NCBI GenBank assembly: GCA_018896395.1
Contig: JAHIMN010000179.1
Location: 1 to 7,296, forward strand
Source of the DNA: Verrucomicrobiota bacterium
Lineage (GTDB): Bacteria; Verrucomicrobiota; Kiritimatiellia; JAAZAB01
Length of the DNA: 7,296 nucleotides
Reading direction: 5' to 3'
Shown here in pieces: positions 1-6,922 of the stretch. The notes beneath the pieces are model-generated. The model was not told where the DNA came from. It made no database searches and worked only from the letters and a program-made list of their open reading frames with translations. The translations under genes were made by a program, and so were the position numbers. Each line of letters begins with the position of its first letter. The first letter of the stretch is position 1.

Positions 1-2073
1 AACCACGGTGCGGCTGTGCCTGGAATCGAGGGCTTGCGTATAAACATAATCCTTCCACCACACGGGCTGGGGCGAAGTCACCCGCACGACCTTTTCCGGG
101 TCCTTCGCGCGGCGGAGGGAGTTGTCAAAAAGAATCTCCCCATGGCGCAGCGCAAAACGGGAGTAGTCCAGGCTGAAAAGATGCGGATCAATGTATGCCG
201 CGCGGGAGCCTGCCGCATAGAGCACGGCCAACATGTGGCAGCCGAAAACATGGCTGCCGGCCACGATGGCCCCACTGTAATGATAGCCGCCACAAGGCTT
301 CACCCAGTCCACGGATCGCACGACTCTTCGGGCGTAGGTCTGCCAGAGGTTGTTCGGGTCCGTGGTACCTTCCTGTCCGCGCGTATTCAGATCCTCATCC
401 AACAAATAGCAGTCGGGCACGATGCTTTTCCACAGCTTGGGCATCAGCTCCGGCCAGACCACGCCGGAGTACTCCGGCGCCCAGTTGTAGCCAAAGATGT
501 AATTTGGGAAGGCCTTGAGGATACGGCGGTTAATGCGATCGATGTTTTCGGCGGACAAACCATCCGGATCCTTGATGTCCGTGATCGGATGCGCCTGCCA
601 GTCAAAGGCTGCGGGAGCGATTCCCGCATCCGGCATGGTGGGCGTAGTGGTGATGATCGGATGCCCATCCCAGCGTATGCCGTCAAATCCGAACATTTGG
701 GAGACCTTGACCAATTCCTCCGCCTGAGCATCAATGGCATCCCGATTCGCCACCCAGATCGCCCCGCCGCCAAATGATCCATACCATTGGTCGTTGGTCG
801 GATGGGGATCGCGCTGGCGTTCCAGTTGCTCCATGTCGAACCAGACCTGCGGTCGCCCGCGTTGGTCATATCCGAGCCATTCCGGATGTTCCCGGGCCCA
901 GTCAAACCCCTTGGGCCCATTGAAGGTTGTTATCAGGTAGGTGACTACCGCGATGCCGGTCTGATGACAAAGATCGATAAACGTCCGCATGCCCGTTTGC
1001 GATTCCCGGTAGTTTCCCTGGCCGGACAACCATTCCTCCTCCTTGGGCGCCATATTACCCCACATGCCCGGCGACCAGGAAAAGTACTCCACCACCGGAA
1101 CATAACCTTCACGGAAACGGGGAACGATATAGCTTCTGGCGTAAGCAACGTCCTTCACTCCAAAGATGCCGCCGTACGCATGGCAGATCTTGTAAGGATT
1201 GTCCGCAACGGTAATGAAATCGGAGGCTGCCGCAACGACCCGGTTGCTTTGCATCAACGCAGCGCGGACCTCCATGCCCCACTCGGTTTTTCCGACGTCG
1301 AATTTGCCGCTTACCTCCTTGATCGCATGCGGCTGCAAGGCGACCGGGACCGTGCTCACCACCCGTGCCGCCGCCAGATCGCTCACCAACTCGAAGCTCA
1401 AATCCGACTGTTGCGGCTGATCCGTGTGGTTGCAGACCGTCGCCGTCAGCACGGCTTCCGCGTTCCGCCGATACCACAGACGGTCCGCCCGGACATTACC
1501 GATTCCCAGCGGCGCTTCGGAACGCGCCAGCGTAACCGTATCCACCGTCACCGGCGACGGGTTGCGGTCCTTGCCTTTCCAGACGATGCCCGCGAGTATG
1601 GTCTGGTTCGGTTTGCGGATGAAGCGGACGGAAAATTCCTGGTATTGCTTTGCCTTTAAAAAATCGGCCGGGGTCAGGAACCGTTGGTTGAGAGCGAAAC
1701 TTCGCTGGTCGCTGTCGTAAGCCGCCAGATAGAAAGCCGGGCTGGCCACGGTCAAATCCGCGACCTTGATACGAAACGTCAGCACGCACTCACCCACCGG
1801 CGGTTGCTTGCCGGCGAATCCAAAATAGATCGCCTCCATCTTGTACGGGGTGACCTCCAACGCCTTGTTGCTCGAGGTGGCCTCCGGGTCGTCCACGATC
1901 CGCCCCCCCCGCGCCGCAATCTCACTCGGGAAAAGCTTGGCCGCCTCGAAAACGCAGGCATTCGTGGGGGAGTTGGCCCGATAAGCGGTTTCCTGCGAGA
2001 ACACCACTCCCCCGGACCATACTGCGGACCATACCGCCATCGCCAAACCCAAACGCGAAAGGGCTGTTTTCAT
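1..2073 (-). CDS. Secreted putative glycoside hydrolase-like TIM-barrel protein (3' end cut off by window)
   Basis: The frame is open for 691 codons from an ATG at 2073 to the window edge, with no stop reached. Residues 1-26 form a Sec signal peptide: K2 and R7, a hydrophobic core, and probable cleavage after VFS before Q27. Residues ~28-190 look like a beta-sandwich, possibly carbohydrate-binding. Residues ~192-290 look like an Ig-like domain (VRADRLWYRRNAEAVLTATV). From ~295 a TIM-barrel-like region follows, with EYFSWSPGMWGN (329-340), HPEWLGYD (396-403), FGFDGIRWDGHP (461-472), FGYNWAPEYSG (527-537) and CYLLDEDLN (555-563). The hydrophobic strand ending in DGxRWD resembles the nucleophile strand of clan GH-D enzymes such as GH66 (GFDGWQGD). 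By that analogy D469 would be the nucleophile, and E560 or E534 the acid/base; this is inference. The likely role is polysaccharide breakdown outside the cytoplasm; the substrate is unknown. GAGGAG four bases upstream supports the start, and no in-frame ATG lies further upstream. It appears to have its own promoter. Coding is certain; the family is tentative. Confidence 0.85.
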   Translation of the reverse strand, partial: MKTALSRLGLAMAVWSAVWSGGVVFSQETAYRANSPTNACVFEAAKLFPSEIAARGGRIVDDPEATSSNKALEVTPYKMEAIYFGFAGKQPPVGECVLTFRIKVADLTVASPAFYLAAYDSDQRSFALNQRFLTPADFLKAKQYQEFSVRFIRKPNQTILAGIVWKGKDRNPSPVTVDTVTLARSEAPLGIGNVRADRLWYRRNAEAVLTATVCNHTDQPQQSDLSFELVSDLAAARVVSTVPVALQPHAIKEVSGKFDVGKTEWGMEVRAALMQSNRVVAAASDFITVADNPYKICHAYGGIFGVKDVAYARSYIVPRFREGYVPVVEYFSWSPGMWGNMAPKEEEWLSGQGNYRESQTGMRTFIDLCHQTGIAVVTYLITTFNGPKGFDWAREHPEWLGYDQRGRPQVWFDMEQLERQRDPHPTNDQWYGSFGGGAIWVANRDAIDAQAEELVKVSQMFGFDGIRWDGHPIITTTPTMPDAGIAPAAFDWQAHPITDIKDPDGLSAENIDRINRRILKAFPNYIFGYNWAPEYSGVVWPELMPKLWKSIVPDCYLLDEDLNTRGQEGTTDPNNLWQTYARRVVRSVDWVKPCGGYHYSGAIVAGSHVFGCHMLAVLYAAGSRAAYIDPHLFSLDYSRFALRHGEILFDNSLRRAKDPEKVVRVTSPQPVWWKDYVYTQALDSRHSRTVV

Positions 2074-2077
2074 AAGA

Positions 2078-2083
2078 CTCCTC
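2078..2083 (-). promoter_or_regulatory. Ribosome binding site of the secreted enzyme gene
   Basis: The minus strand reads GAGGAG, then TCTT, then the ATG at 2073. The match to the anti-Shine-Dalgarno sequence is strong, although the 4-base spacer is short. Together with the signal peptide directly after this ATG, it fixes the start of the gene. Confidence 0.7.
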
Positions 2084-2211
2084 TGGTTTACCGACCTCGA
2101 ATGAACTTGCCATCCCGTGCGGGTAGCCCCCGTATAAAAACCTCCGAAATCAGCTGACCTTCATCTGCCTCTCCTTTCCCTTTGCCGTTGTGTTGAAATA
2201 TAATATTAATC

Positions 2212-2223
2212 TGTGATATCACA
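2212..2223. promoter_or_regulatory. Perfect 12-base palindrome, candidate operator
   Basis: TGTGATATCACA is a perfect inverted repeat about 10-21 bases downstream of the start point predicted from the 2240-2268 promoter. A repressor bound here would block transcription of the secreted enzyme gene. The half-sites resemble CRP/FNR-type TGTGA, but they are separated by 2 bases instead of the usual 6, so a CRP site is not claimed. No regulator gene is present in the window. Confidence 0.35.
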
Positions 2224-2239
2224 TCATTTATTTGTAGAA

Positions 2240-2268
2240 ATTATTGTAGGTTCTTCAGGATTTGGCAA
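2240..2268 (-). promoter_or_regulatory. Sigma70-type promoter for the secreted enzyme gene
   Basis: On the minus strand a -35 box TTGCCA (2268-2263, 5 of 6 to TTGACA) is followed after exactly 17 bases by a -10 box AATAAT (2245-2240, 5 of 6 to TATAAT). Transcription would start near 2233 and give a 5' leader of about 160 bases before the ATG at 2073. Consensus matching alone is weak evidence. The location, in the only long gap and oriented towards an unlinked type of gene, makes it credible. Confidence 0.5.
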
Positions 2269-2317
2269 GGGGTTAACCTATCTGACTGGGGCGCCGTTCA
2301 CCGAGGTCTTACGTATT

Positions 2318-3904
2318 TTACTCGTGGTTCACATTGGCATACAGCTCCTCGTTCGTCGCGGCGTTGACGATGGAAATTTCCTCCATGTGCTGGGCGAGGT
2401 TCGCCCGGAAGCTGAGGCGCCCGTCAAATTTCTGTTGCATGTCCATCAGCAGGGCCTCGTCCTCCTCGCGCAGGCGCTTGAGAATGGTTGGATTGACCGT
2501 GATGCGCAGTTCCGGCACCTCCTTCTTTTCGATCTGATGCTTACGCAGGATGGCCAGGATCCGGCGCTGGATTTCCACGCTCATATTGAGCGGCGACTTG
2601 ACGCTCCCGCGCCCGTGGCAATAAGGACAGTCTACATACAGGGTGGATTCGATGCTTTCAGCCACGCGCTGGCGAGTCATTTCCAGGAGGCCCATGGACG
2701 AAATCGGCAAGACGTTCGTGCGCGCCTTGTCACGCTGGAGCGCCTCTTTGAGCGCGAAATAGACTTGGTTGCGATGCTTTTTATGACGCATGTCAATCAG
2801 GTCCAGCACGATCAGTCCCCCGATATTCCGGAGACGCAGGTGGCGGGCAATTTCCTGCACCGCTTCCAGGTTGACCTGCAGAATCGTGTCGTCCTGGTTG
2901 GACGACCCCTTGTGTTGGCCCGTGTTGACGTCAATGGCGATCAGGGCTTCGGTTTCATCAAAGATGATGCACCCACCGGATTTCAGCGTGACCTTACGGC
3001 GGAAGGCTTCATCAATCTGGCGTGCGACGTCGAAATGCTCGAAGATCGGGCGGGCCCCTTCGTAGAGTTTGACGCGGGCATGCATGTGCCGCGAAATGTG
3101 AGCCAGGACATCCTTGATGCGGTTGTATTCCTCCTTGGAATCAATGAAGATACTGTCGAGGTCCTCGGTGACGGAATCGCGCACAATCCGCTCCACGAGA
3201 TCGGGTTCCTGGTACAGACAGCAGGGGGCGCGTTTCTCGCCGGAGGCCTTCTGGATATCCTGCCAGGTGGCGAGCAGTGAACGCATGTCGCGCACAAAGC
3301 TTGTACTGGCGGCGCCGGTACCGGCCGTGCGGATAATGAGTCCGCACCCATCGGGCGCCGGCAGGCGGCTGAGCACTTTTTTCAGGCGTTTGCGCTCCTT
3401 GTCATCCTCGATTTTGCGCGAAATACCGCGCAATTTACTGCCCGGCATGAGCACAAAGTAACGGCTGGGAATACTCAGGCTGGCCGTCACGCGCGGTCCC
3501 TTGGTGCCGATGGGGCCCTTGGAAACCTGGACGCAGATTTCCGAGCCCACCGGGAAATGCTTGGAAATATCCTCCCGGGTGAACTGGCGCCGCCGGGGCA
3601 TGGACCGGGCGGCCACACCCTCCATGGCTTCCAGGCGCGAGACGTCCTCGGGGAACATGTCCCAGTAATGGATGAAGGCGTTTTTGCGCATGCCGATATC
3701 CACAAACGCTGCCTGCAAACCGTCCTCCAGGTTCTGCACAAGCCCCTTGAAGACACTGCCGACAATCCGTTCCTCGGCGGGATGCTCAATCTTGAAATCC
3801 TCCAGCTTGCCCCCTTCGAGCACGGCCACGCGCGTTTGCAGGCTTTCCGCGCTGATAATGATTTGCTTTTGGGCACTGCTTTTTTTTCGCCGGAATGCGA
3901 ACAT
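2318..3904 (-). CDS. rng: Ribonuclease E/G family endoribonuclease
   Basis: This is a single-strand-specific, 5'-end-sensing RNase for mRNA decay and rRNA/tRNA processing, acting in the cytoplasm. The product is 528 aa from the chosen start. An S1-type RNA-binding region lies at ~43-142 (FVDIGMRKNAFIHYWD, then KGPIGTKGPRVTASLS). IRTAG with R192-T193 matches the 5'-phosphate sensor. The metal-binding catalytic aspartates are D325 (AIDVNTG) and D368 (GLIVLDLIDM), 43 apart as in E. coli RNase E (303/346). The zinc-link is C426-P-Y-C429, 58 residues after D368, again as in RNase E (404). A small C-terminal domain follows, then the protein stops, so the long disordered degradosome scaffold is absent and the size is RNase G-like. 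The start at 3904 has AAAGGA 9 bases upstream. An ATG at 3922 would add six residues but its GGAG is 14 bases away. It is the last gene of the cell-shape operon, 28 bases after rodA. Whether the cellular role is that of RNase E or G cannot be told from sequence. Confidence 0.95.
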   Translation of the reverse strand: MFAFRRKKSSAQKQIIISAESLQTRVAVLEGGKLEDFKIEHPAEERIVGSVFKGLVQNLEDGLQAAFVDIGMRKNAFIHYWDMFPEDVSRLEAMEGVAARSMPRRRQFTREDISKHFPVGSEICVQVSKGPIGTKGPRVTASLSIPSRYFVLMPGSKLRGISRKIEDDKERKRLKKVLSRLPAPDGCGLIIRTAGTGAASTSFVRDMRSLLATWQDIQKASGEKRAPCCLYQEPDLVERIVRDSVTEDLDSIFIDSKEEYNRIKDVLAHISRHMHARVKLYEGARPIFEHFDVARQIDEAFRRKVTLKSGGCIIFDETEALIAIDVNTGQHKGSSNQDDTILQVNLEAVQEIARHLRLRNIGGLIVLDLIDMRHKKHRNQVYFALKEALQRDKARTNVLPISSMGLLEMTRQRVAESIESTLYVDCPYCHGRGSVKSPLNMSVEIQRRILAILRKHQIEKKEVPELRITVNPTILKRLREEDEALLMDMQQKFDGRLSFRANLAQHMEEISIVNAATNEELYANVNHE

Positions 3905-3913
3905 AAAATTAAA

Positions 3914-3919
3914 TCCTTT
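3914..3919 (-). promoter_or_regulatory. Ribosome binding site deciding the rng start
   Basis: AAAGGA sits 9 bases before the ATG at 3904. It lies inside the extra codons that would be coding if the ATG at 3922 were used. The alternative ATG has only a GGAG 14 bases away, overlapping the end of rodA, so 3904 is preferred. Confidence 0.5.
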
Positions 3920-3932
3920 CATCGTCTTGACA

Positions 3933-5120
3933 TTATCTCCATTCTCCCCGGATATACACGCTTTGCACAATGCCCAGGGCCGTCATTGTACCGATCATAA
4001 ACGTTCCGCCATAACTGATCAGCGGGAGGGGGATTCCCGTGACAGGCAGGAGGCCGATCGTCATCGCGATATTGACGAAGACATGGCAGAACAGCATGAT
4101 TACAATCCCCACACATAACAGGCGGCCCATTTTGTCGGCCGCGGATTCCGCCGAGCGCAAACCTGCGACCAGCAGGACGCCAAACAGCGCGAGCGTGACG
4201 GCCCCGCCCATAAATCCTTTTTCTTCGGCAATCACCGAAAAAATAAAGTCGTTGGGCGCCACGGTTCGCGGCAGAAACCCCAGGAGATTCTGCGTTCCTT
4301 GAAGATAGCCTTTGCCCGTGAGCCGGCCCGATCCCACCGCGATTTGGGACTGGGCCTTGTTCCAGCCGGCGCCTAACGGGTCGCGGTCGCGATCCAGGAA
4401 AACCGCAATCCGGTCCCGCTGGTAGGGCGAGATCCCGATCCGGCGCATCAGCCGTTCGTGCCGGTATTCATCCATGCCCAGCTGGGGCGGGATAATGATA
4501 AGTGCCAGCGCGCTACCGGCCAGCACGATTCCCAGCGCCGCCAAAGCGCCCAGCCGCGGACCGGATACACCGGCCGCCCACATGATGCCGGCCAGCATGG
4601 GCAGAAAAACAAATGCCGTGCCAAGGTCCGGCTGCTTGATGATCAGCACCATGGGTGTCAGCACCAGTACCAGGCCGAAGAGCACTAATCGCCAGCGGCG
4701 TAGATTCCTTCCCGGCCAGCCGAATAATCTGGCCAGCAGGATGATGACCGCCAGTTTCATGAGCTCGGCTGGCTGAAGAATGCGTAACCCGGCCAGTTGG
4801 AGCCAGCGCCGCGCGCCGTAAATTTTGAGCCCAATGTGCGGCACGAACACCAGCACCAGCAAGATCAGGCCGGCGGCATAAATCCACCAGGCCATTCGTG
4901 TCCAGCGGTGATAGTCAATGATCGCAAACCCCAGGAAAAACAGTATGCCCAGGGCGGCCCAACAGATCTGTTTAAGGAACAACGGATGGGCCGGGGAATC
5001 CGGGTTGCCGTAGCCCGCGCTGAAAATGAAGGCAATCCCGATGCCAAGGAGCGCCAGCATGGCGGTCACCAGGCTCCAATCCAGCCGGCGTAACGGACGC
5101 AATGTGTTGATAAAACTCAT
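3933..5120 (-). CDS. rodA: RodA, SEDS-family peptidoglycan glycosyltransferase
   Basis: RodA polymerises lipid II into glycan strands in the inner membrane during lateral wall growth, in complex with PBP2. The 395-aa product has about ten hydrophobic segments, the normal SEDS topology and length. Visible family motifs are GARRWL (102-107), QPAELMKLA (116-124), KQPDLGTAF (162-170), the large extracytoplasmic loop with GAGWNKAQSQIAVGSG (250-265) and GYLQGTQNLLGFLP (271-284), and NDFIFSVIAEEKG (290-302). The last contains D291, which corresponds to the essential Asp of RodA (HTDFIF in E. coli). The signature VTGIPLPLISYGG (360-372) follows. The ATG at 5120 overlaps the PBP2 stop by four bases (ATGA) and has AAGGAA four bases upstream, which suggests translational coupling. 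FtsW and SpoVE are the alternatives in the family; pairing with a class B PBP2 and MreD supports RodA. Confidence 0.97.
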   Translation of the reverse strand: MSFINTLRPLRRLDWSLVTAMLALLGIGIAFIFSAGYGNPDSPAHPLFLKQICWAALGILFFLGFAIIDYHRWTRMAWWIYAAGLILLVLVFVPHIGLKIYGARRWLQLAGLRILQPAELMKLAVIILLARLFGWPGRNLRRWRLVLFGLVLVLTPMVLIIKQPDLGTAFVFLPMLAGIMWAAGVSGPRLGALAALGIVLAGSALALIIIPPQLGMDEYRHERLMRRIGISPYQRDRIAVFLDRDRDPLGAGWNKAQSQIAVGSGRLTGKGYLQGTQNLLGFLPRTVAPNDFIFSVIAEEKGFMGGAVTLALFGVLLVAGLRSAESAADKMGRLLCVGIVIMLFCHVFVNIAMTIGLLPVTGIPLPLISYGGTFMIGTMTALGIVQSVYIRGEWR

Positions 5121-6922
5121 CCATTTCCTTCCCCGGCAAAAATTTCCCTCATCAACTGGCGCATGTACGGGCCCACCGAAATCCCGCCCGAAACAGCGTC
5201 ATCCATCACGATGGCCACGGCATAGCGCGGATGCTCGAAGGGGGCGAACAAAATCATCCACCCGTGCTTCTGGCCGGCGCCTTTGCGACCATATTCGGCC
5301 GTGCCAGTCTTGCCGGCCATGGTGACGCCCTCCAGCCGGGCCAGGCGGCCGGTGCCTTCCGCGTCCTGGACGACATCCCGCATGCCGTTTTTTACCAGGG
5401 CCAAATAGTCTGCCGGCCAGTGCATGCGGCGGACGACAACCGGTGGGATTTCCTGAAATTCCGCTGCGTTCTCCTCGCGTTCGGCCATTACCAGGCGCGG
5501 CTGATAAAGGCATCCGTCATTGGCGATGGTCGCCGTCAACATGGCCATTTGCAGGGGCGTAACCTGCAGCGCGCCCTGGCCGATCGCGATATTGCAGGTG
5601 TCGCCATCGCGCCACGCCTCGCCGAAGGTCTGGCGCTTCCAGGCCTTGCCCGGCAGAAGGCCGGCGCTTTCGCCGTCGAGGCTGATGCCGGTTTTTTGGC
5701 CGAAGCCGGTTGCCAGCGCCATGTTGTAAATACCGTCGTACCCGCACTTCAGACCTAATTGATAAAAAAATACATTGCAGGAAATTCGGATGGCCCGGCG
5801 GAAATTAACGCGACCATGCGCCTCGCCCATATAACAGGAGAACCGCTGATTGCCTAACTCGAAATAGCCGGGGCACTCCAGGGTCAAGTCGGTACCCACG
5901 CCCTGCTCCAGGGCGGCGAATGCCACCAGCGGTTTAAATACACTGCCCGGCGCATAGAGGCCGTTCAGGGCGCGGTTGAAGAGCGGCTTGCGGGGATCAT
6001 TCAACAAACTACTCCAGTTAGCCTGTGTGATTTTGGAACAGAACAGATTGGGGTCGAAGTCCGGGGTACTGGCCATGGCCAGTACGTCGCCGTTGCGCGG
6101 ATCCACGACTACCACGGCGCCGACGGTATCGCCCATGACCTGTTCCGCCGCCCGTTGAATGCGCAGGTCAATGGCCAGCTTCAAGTCGCCGCCGGGCACC
6201 GGCTCGCGCATGGTCGTTTCGTCGTGCTTAAAGCCGATGACGTCCACCTGGACCAGTCGGCCGCCGGCTCTGCCGGTCAACAGTTCGTCAAATCTTTTTT
6301 CCAGGCCGGTTTTGCCAGTCAGGTCGGGCAGATAGTAATGATACAGTTCATCCTCTTCGCTCTGAATTTCCGCCTTGCCCACGTATCCCAACAGGTGAGC
6401 AAGGGTGGGGCCCTGGGGATAAACCCGGTCCGCGTCCACCACGATATCCACGCCCGGCAGGCGCGCGCCGGCTTCCGCCAGGCGGGCCAGGGTCTGTTCG
6501 TCCACGCGCCGCCAGGCCACCAGCGGCAGGGCTTTGCGGCTGTAAAGATGGTCGGCAATCCGGTGCTGATCAATCTGCGGGGGGTGTCCGATAATGGCGG
6601 CGATTTGCTGAATGGCTTTCCAGGTGTCAATGGCTGTGTTCCGCCGATTGCCCGTCAGCCGGAGTTCCTCAAGGTAGAGGGCAATTCCATAGTTGGGCGC
6701 ATTGTCGGCCAGGCATACACCCTGGCGGTCATATATTTTTCCGCGGACGCCCGGGATGCGCACGCGGCGCATAGACTGTTGTTCCAGGTTGTTCGCATAA
6801 TGCTCGCCTTGCCTTACCTGGATGTGCCATAGCGCGATCACCAGGATGCCCAGTGCCGACAGGATGACGATCTTCAGCCGGCGCAGTCGCGTATGTTCAC
6901 TTGTTGTCAGGTGCAAACTCAT
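5117..6922 (-). CDS. mrdA: Penicillin-binding protein 2 (elongasome D,D-transpeptidase)
   Basis: This class B PBP cross-links peptidoglycan in the periplasm and activates RodA. The 601-aa product has a short cytoplasmic tail, one membrane anchor (~18-33), and a pedestal/dimerisation domain with RGKIYDRQG (60-68), RVYPQGPTLAHLLGYVG (166-182) and the TGKTGLEKRFDELLTG segment (202-217). The transpeptidase domain carries SxxK as S327-V-F-K330 (S327 the acylated nucleophile), SxN as S381-C-N383, and KTG at 538-540. Residues C350, C363, H369 and C382 are spaced like the zinc site reported in proteobacterial PBP2. Length is close to E. coli PBP2 (633). The frame is open upstream to 7048 inside mreD, but the ATG at 6922 is chosen: GGAG lies 8 bases upstream, the ATGA overlap with the mreD stop is typical, and the anchor follows at once. 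The product is a beta-lactam target (mecillinam in E. coli). Confidence 0.97.
   Translation of the reverse strand: MSLHLTTSEHTRLRRLKIVILSALGILVIALWHIQVRQGEHYANNLEQQSMRRVRIPGVRGKIYDRQGVCLADNAPNYGIALYLEELRLTGNRRNTAIDTWKAIQQIAAIIGHPPQIDQHRIADHLYSRKALPLVAWRRVDEQTLARLAEAGARLPGVDIVVDADRVYPQGPTLAHLLGYVGKAEIQSEEDELYHYYLPDLTGKTGLEKRFDELLTGRAGGRLVQVDVIGFKHDETTMREPVPGGDLKLAIDLRIQRAAEQVMGDTVGAVVVVDPRNGDVLAMASTPDFDPNLFCSKITQANWSSLLNDPRKPLFNRALNGLYAPGSVFKPLVAFAALEQGVGTDLTLECPGYFELGNQRFSCYMGEAHGRVNFRRAIRISCNVFFYQLGLKCGYDGIYNMALATGFGQKTGISLDGESAGLLPGKAWKRQTFGEAWRDGDTCNIAIGQGALQVTPLQMAMLTATIANDGCLYQPRLVMAEREENAAEFQEIPPVVVRRMHWPADYLALVKNGMRDVVQDAEGTGRLARLEGVTMAGKTGTAEYGRKGAGQKHGWMILFAPFEHPRYAVAIVMDDAVSGGISVGPYMRQLMREIFAGEGNG

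Larger units (their letters stand above)
2074..2317. other. Intergenic region between rng and the secreted enzyme gene
   Basis: This is the only sizeable non-coding stretch in the window. Read leftwards from the rng stop it contains an 8-base palindrome (GGTTAACC, 2271-2278), a promoter candidate (2240-2268), a 12-base palindrome (2212-2223), an AT-rich block (about 2196-2211), a purine-rich stretch with a possible mini-ORF (2150-2180), and the ribosome site of the next gene. I found no GC-rich hairpin followed by a T run on the minus strand, so rng transcription may end by another mechanism or read through. Confidence 0.7.

Noticed and set aside
16..1659. Two long plus-strand frames (16-777 and 787-1659)
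   Set aside because: They are antisense to the 691-codon minus-strand frame, which has a signal peptide, a ribosome site and protein-like composition. The plus-strand translations are rich in Arg, His and Gly and show no domain; they are typical shadows in GC-rich DNA.
1922..2113. 63-codon minus-strand frame starting with ATG at 2113
   Set aside because: It overlaps the signal peptide region of the secreted enzyme in another frame, has no ribosome site at proper spacing, and shows no recognisable features.
2100..2145. Intrinsic terminator at CCCGCACGGG (2116-2125) or CGGGGGCTACCCG (2120-2132)
   Set aside because: The stems are only 3-4 bp and mutually exclusive, and no T run follows on the minus strand. 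The location just before the enzyme start also argues against termination.
2212..2223. CRP/FNR binding site
   Set aside because: The TGTGA and TCACA half-sites are separated by 2 bases instead of 6, so a dimer of that family would not fit. Kept only as a generic palindrome.
2213..3280. 355-codon plus-strand frame opposite rng
   Set aside because: It is complementary to the highly conserved catalytic half of RNase E/G. Its translation mirrors that gene's codons, and its start lies in the enzyme gene's promoter region. No family motif is visible.
3905..3970. Longer rng start at 3970
   Set aside because: It would overlap the end of rodA by 38 bases and add residues (MCKACISGENGD) unlike RNase E/G N-termini. 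The 3904 start has a well-spaced AAAGGA.
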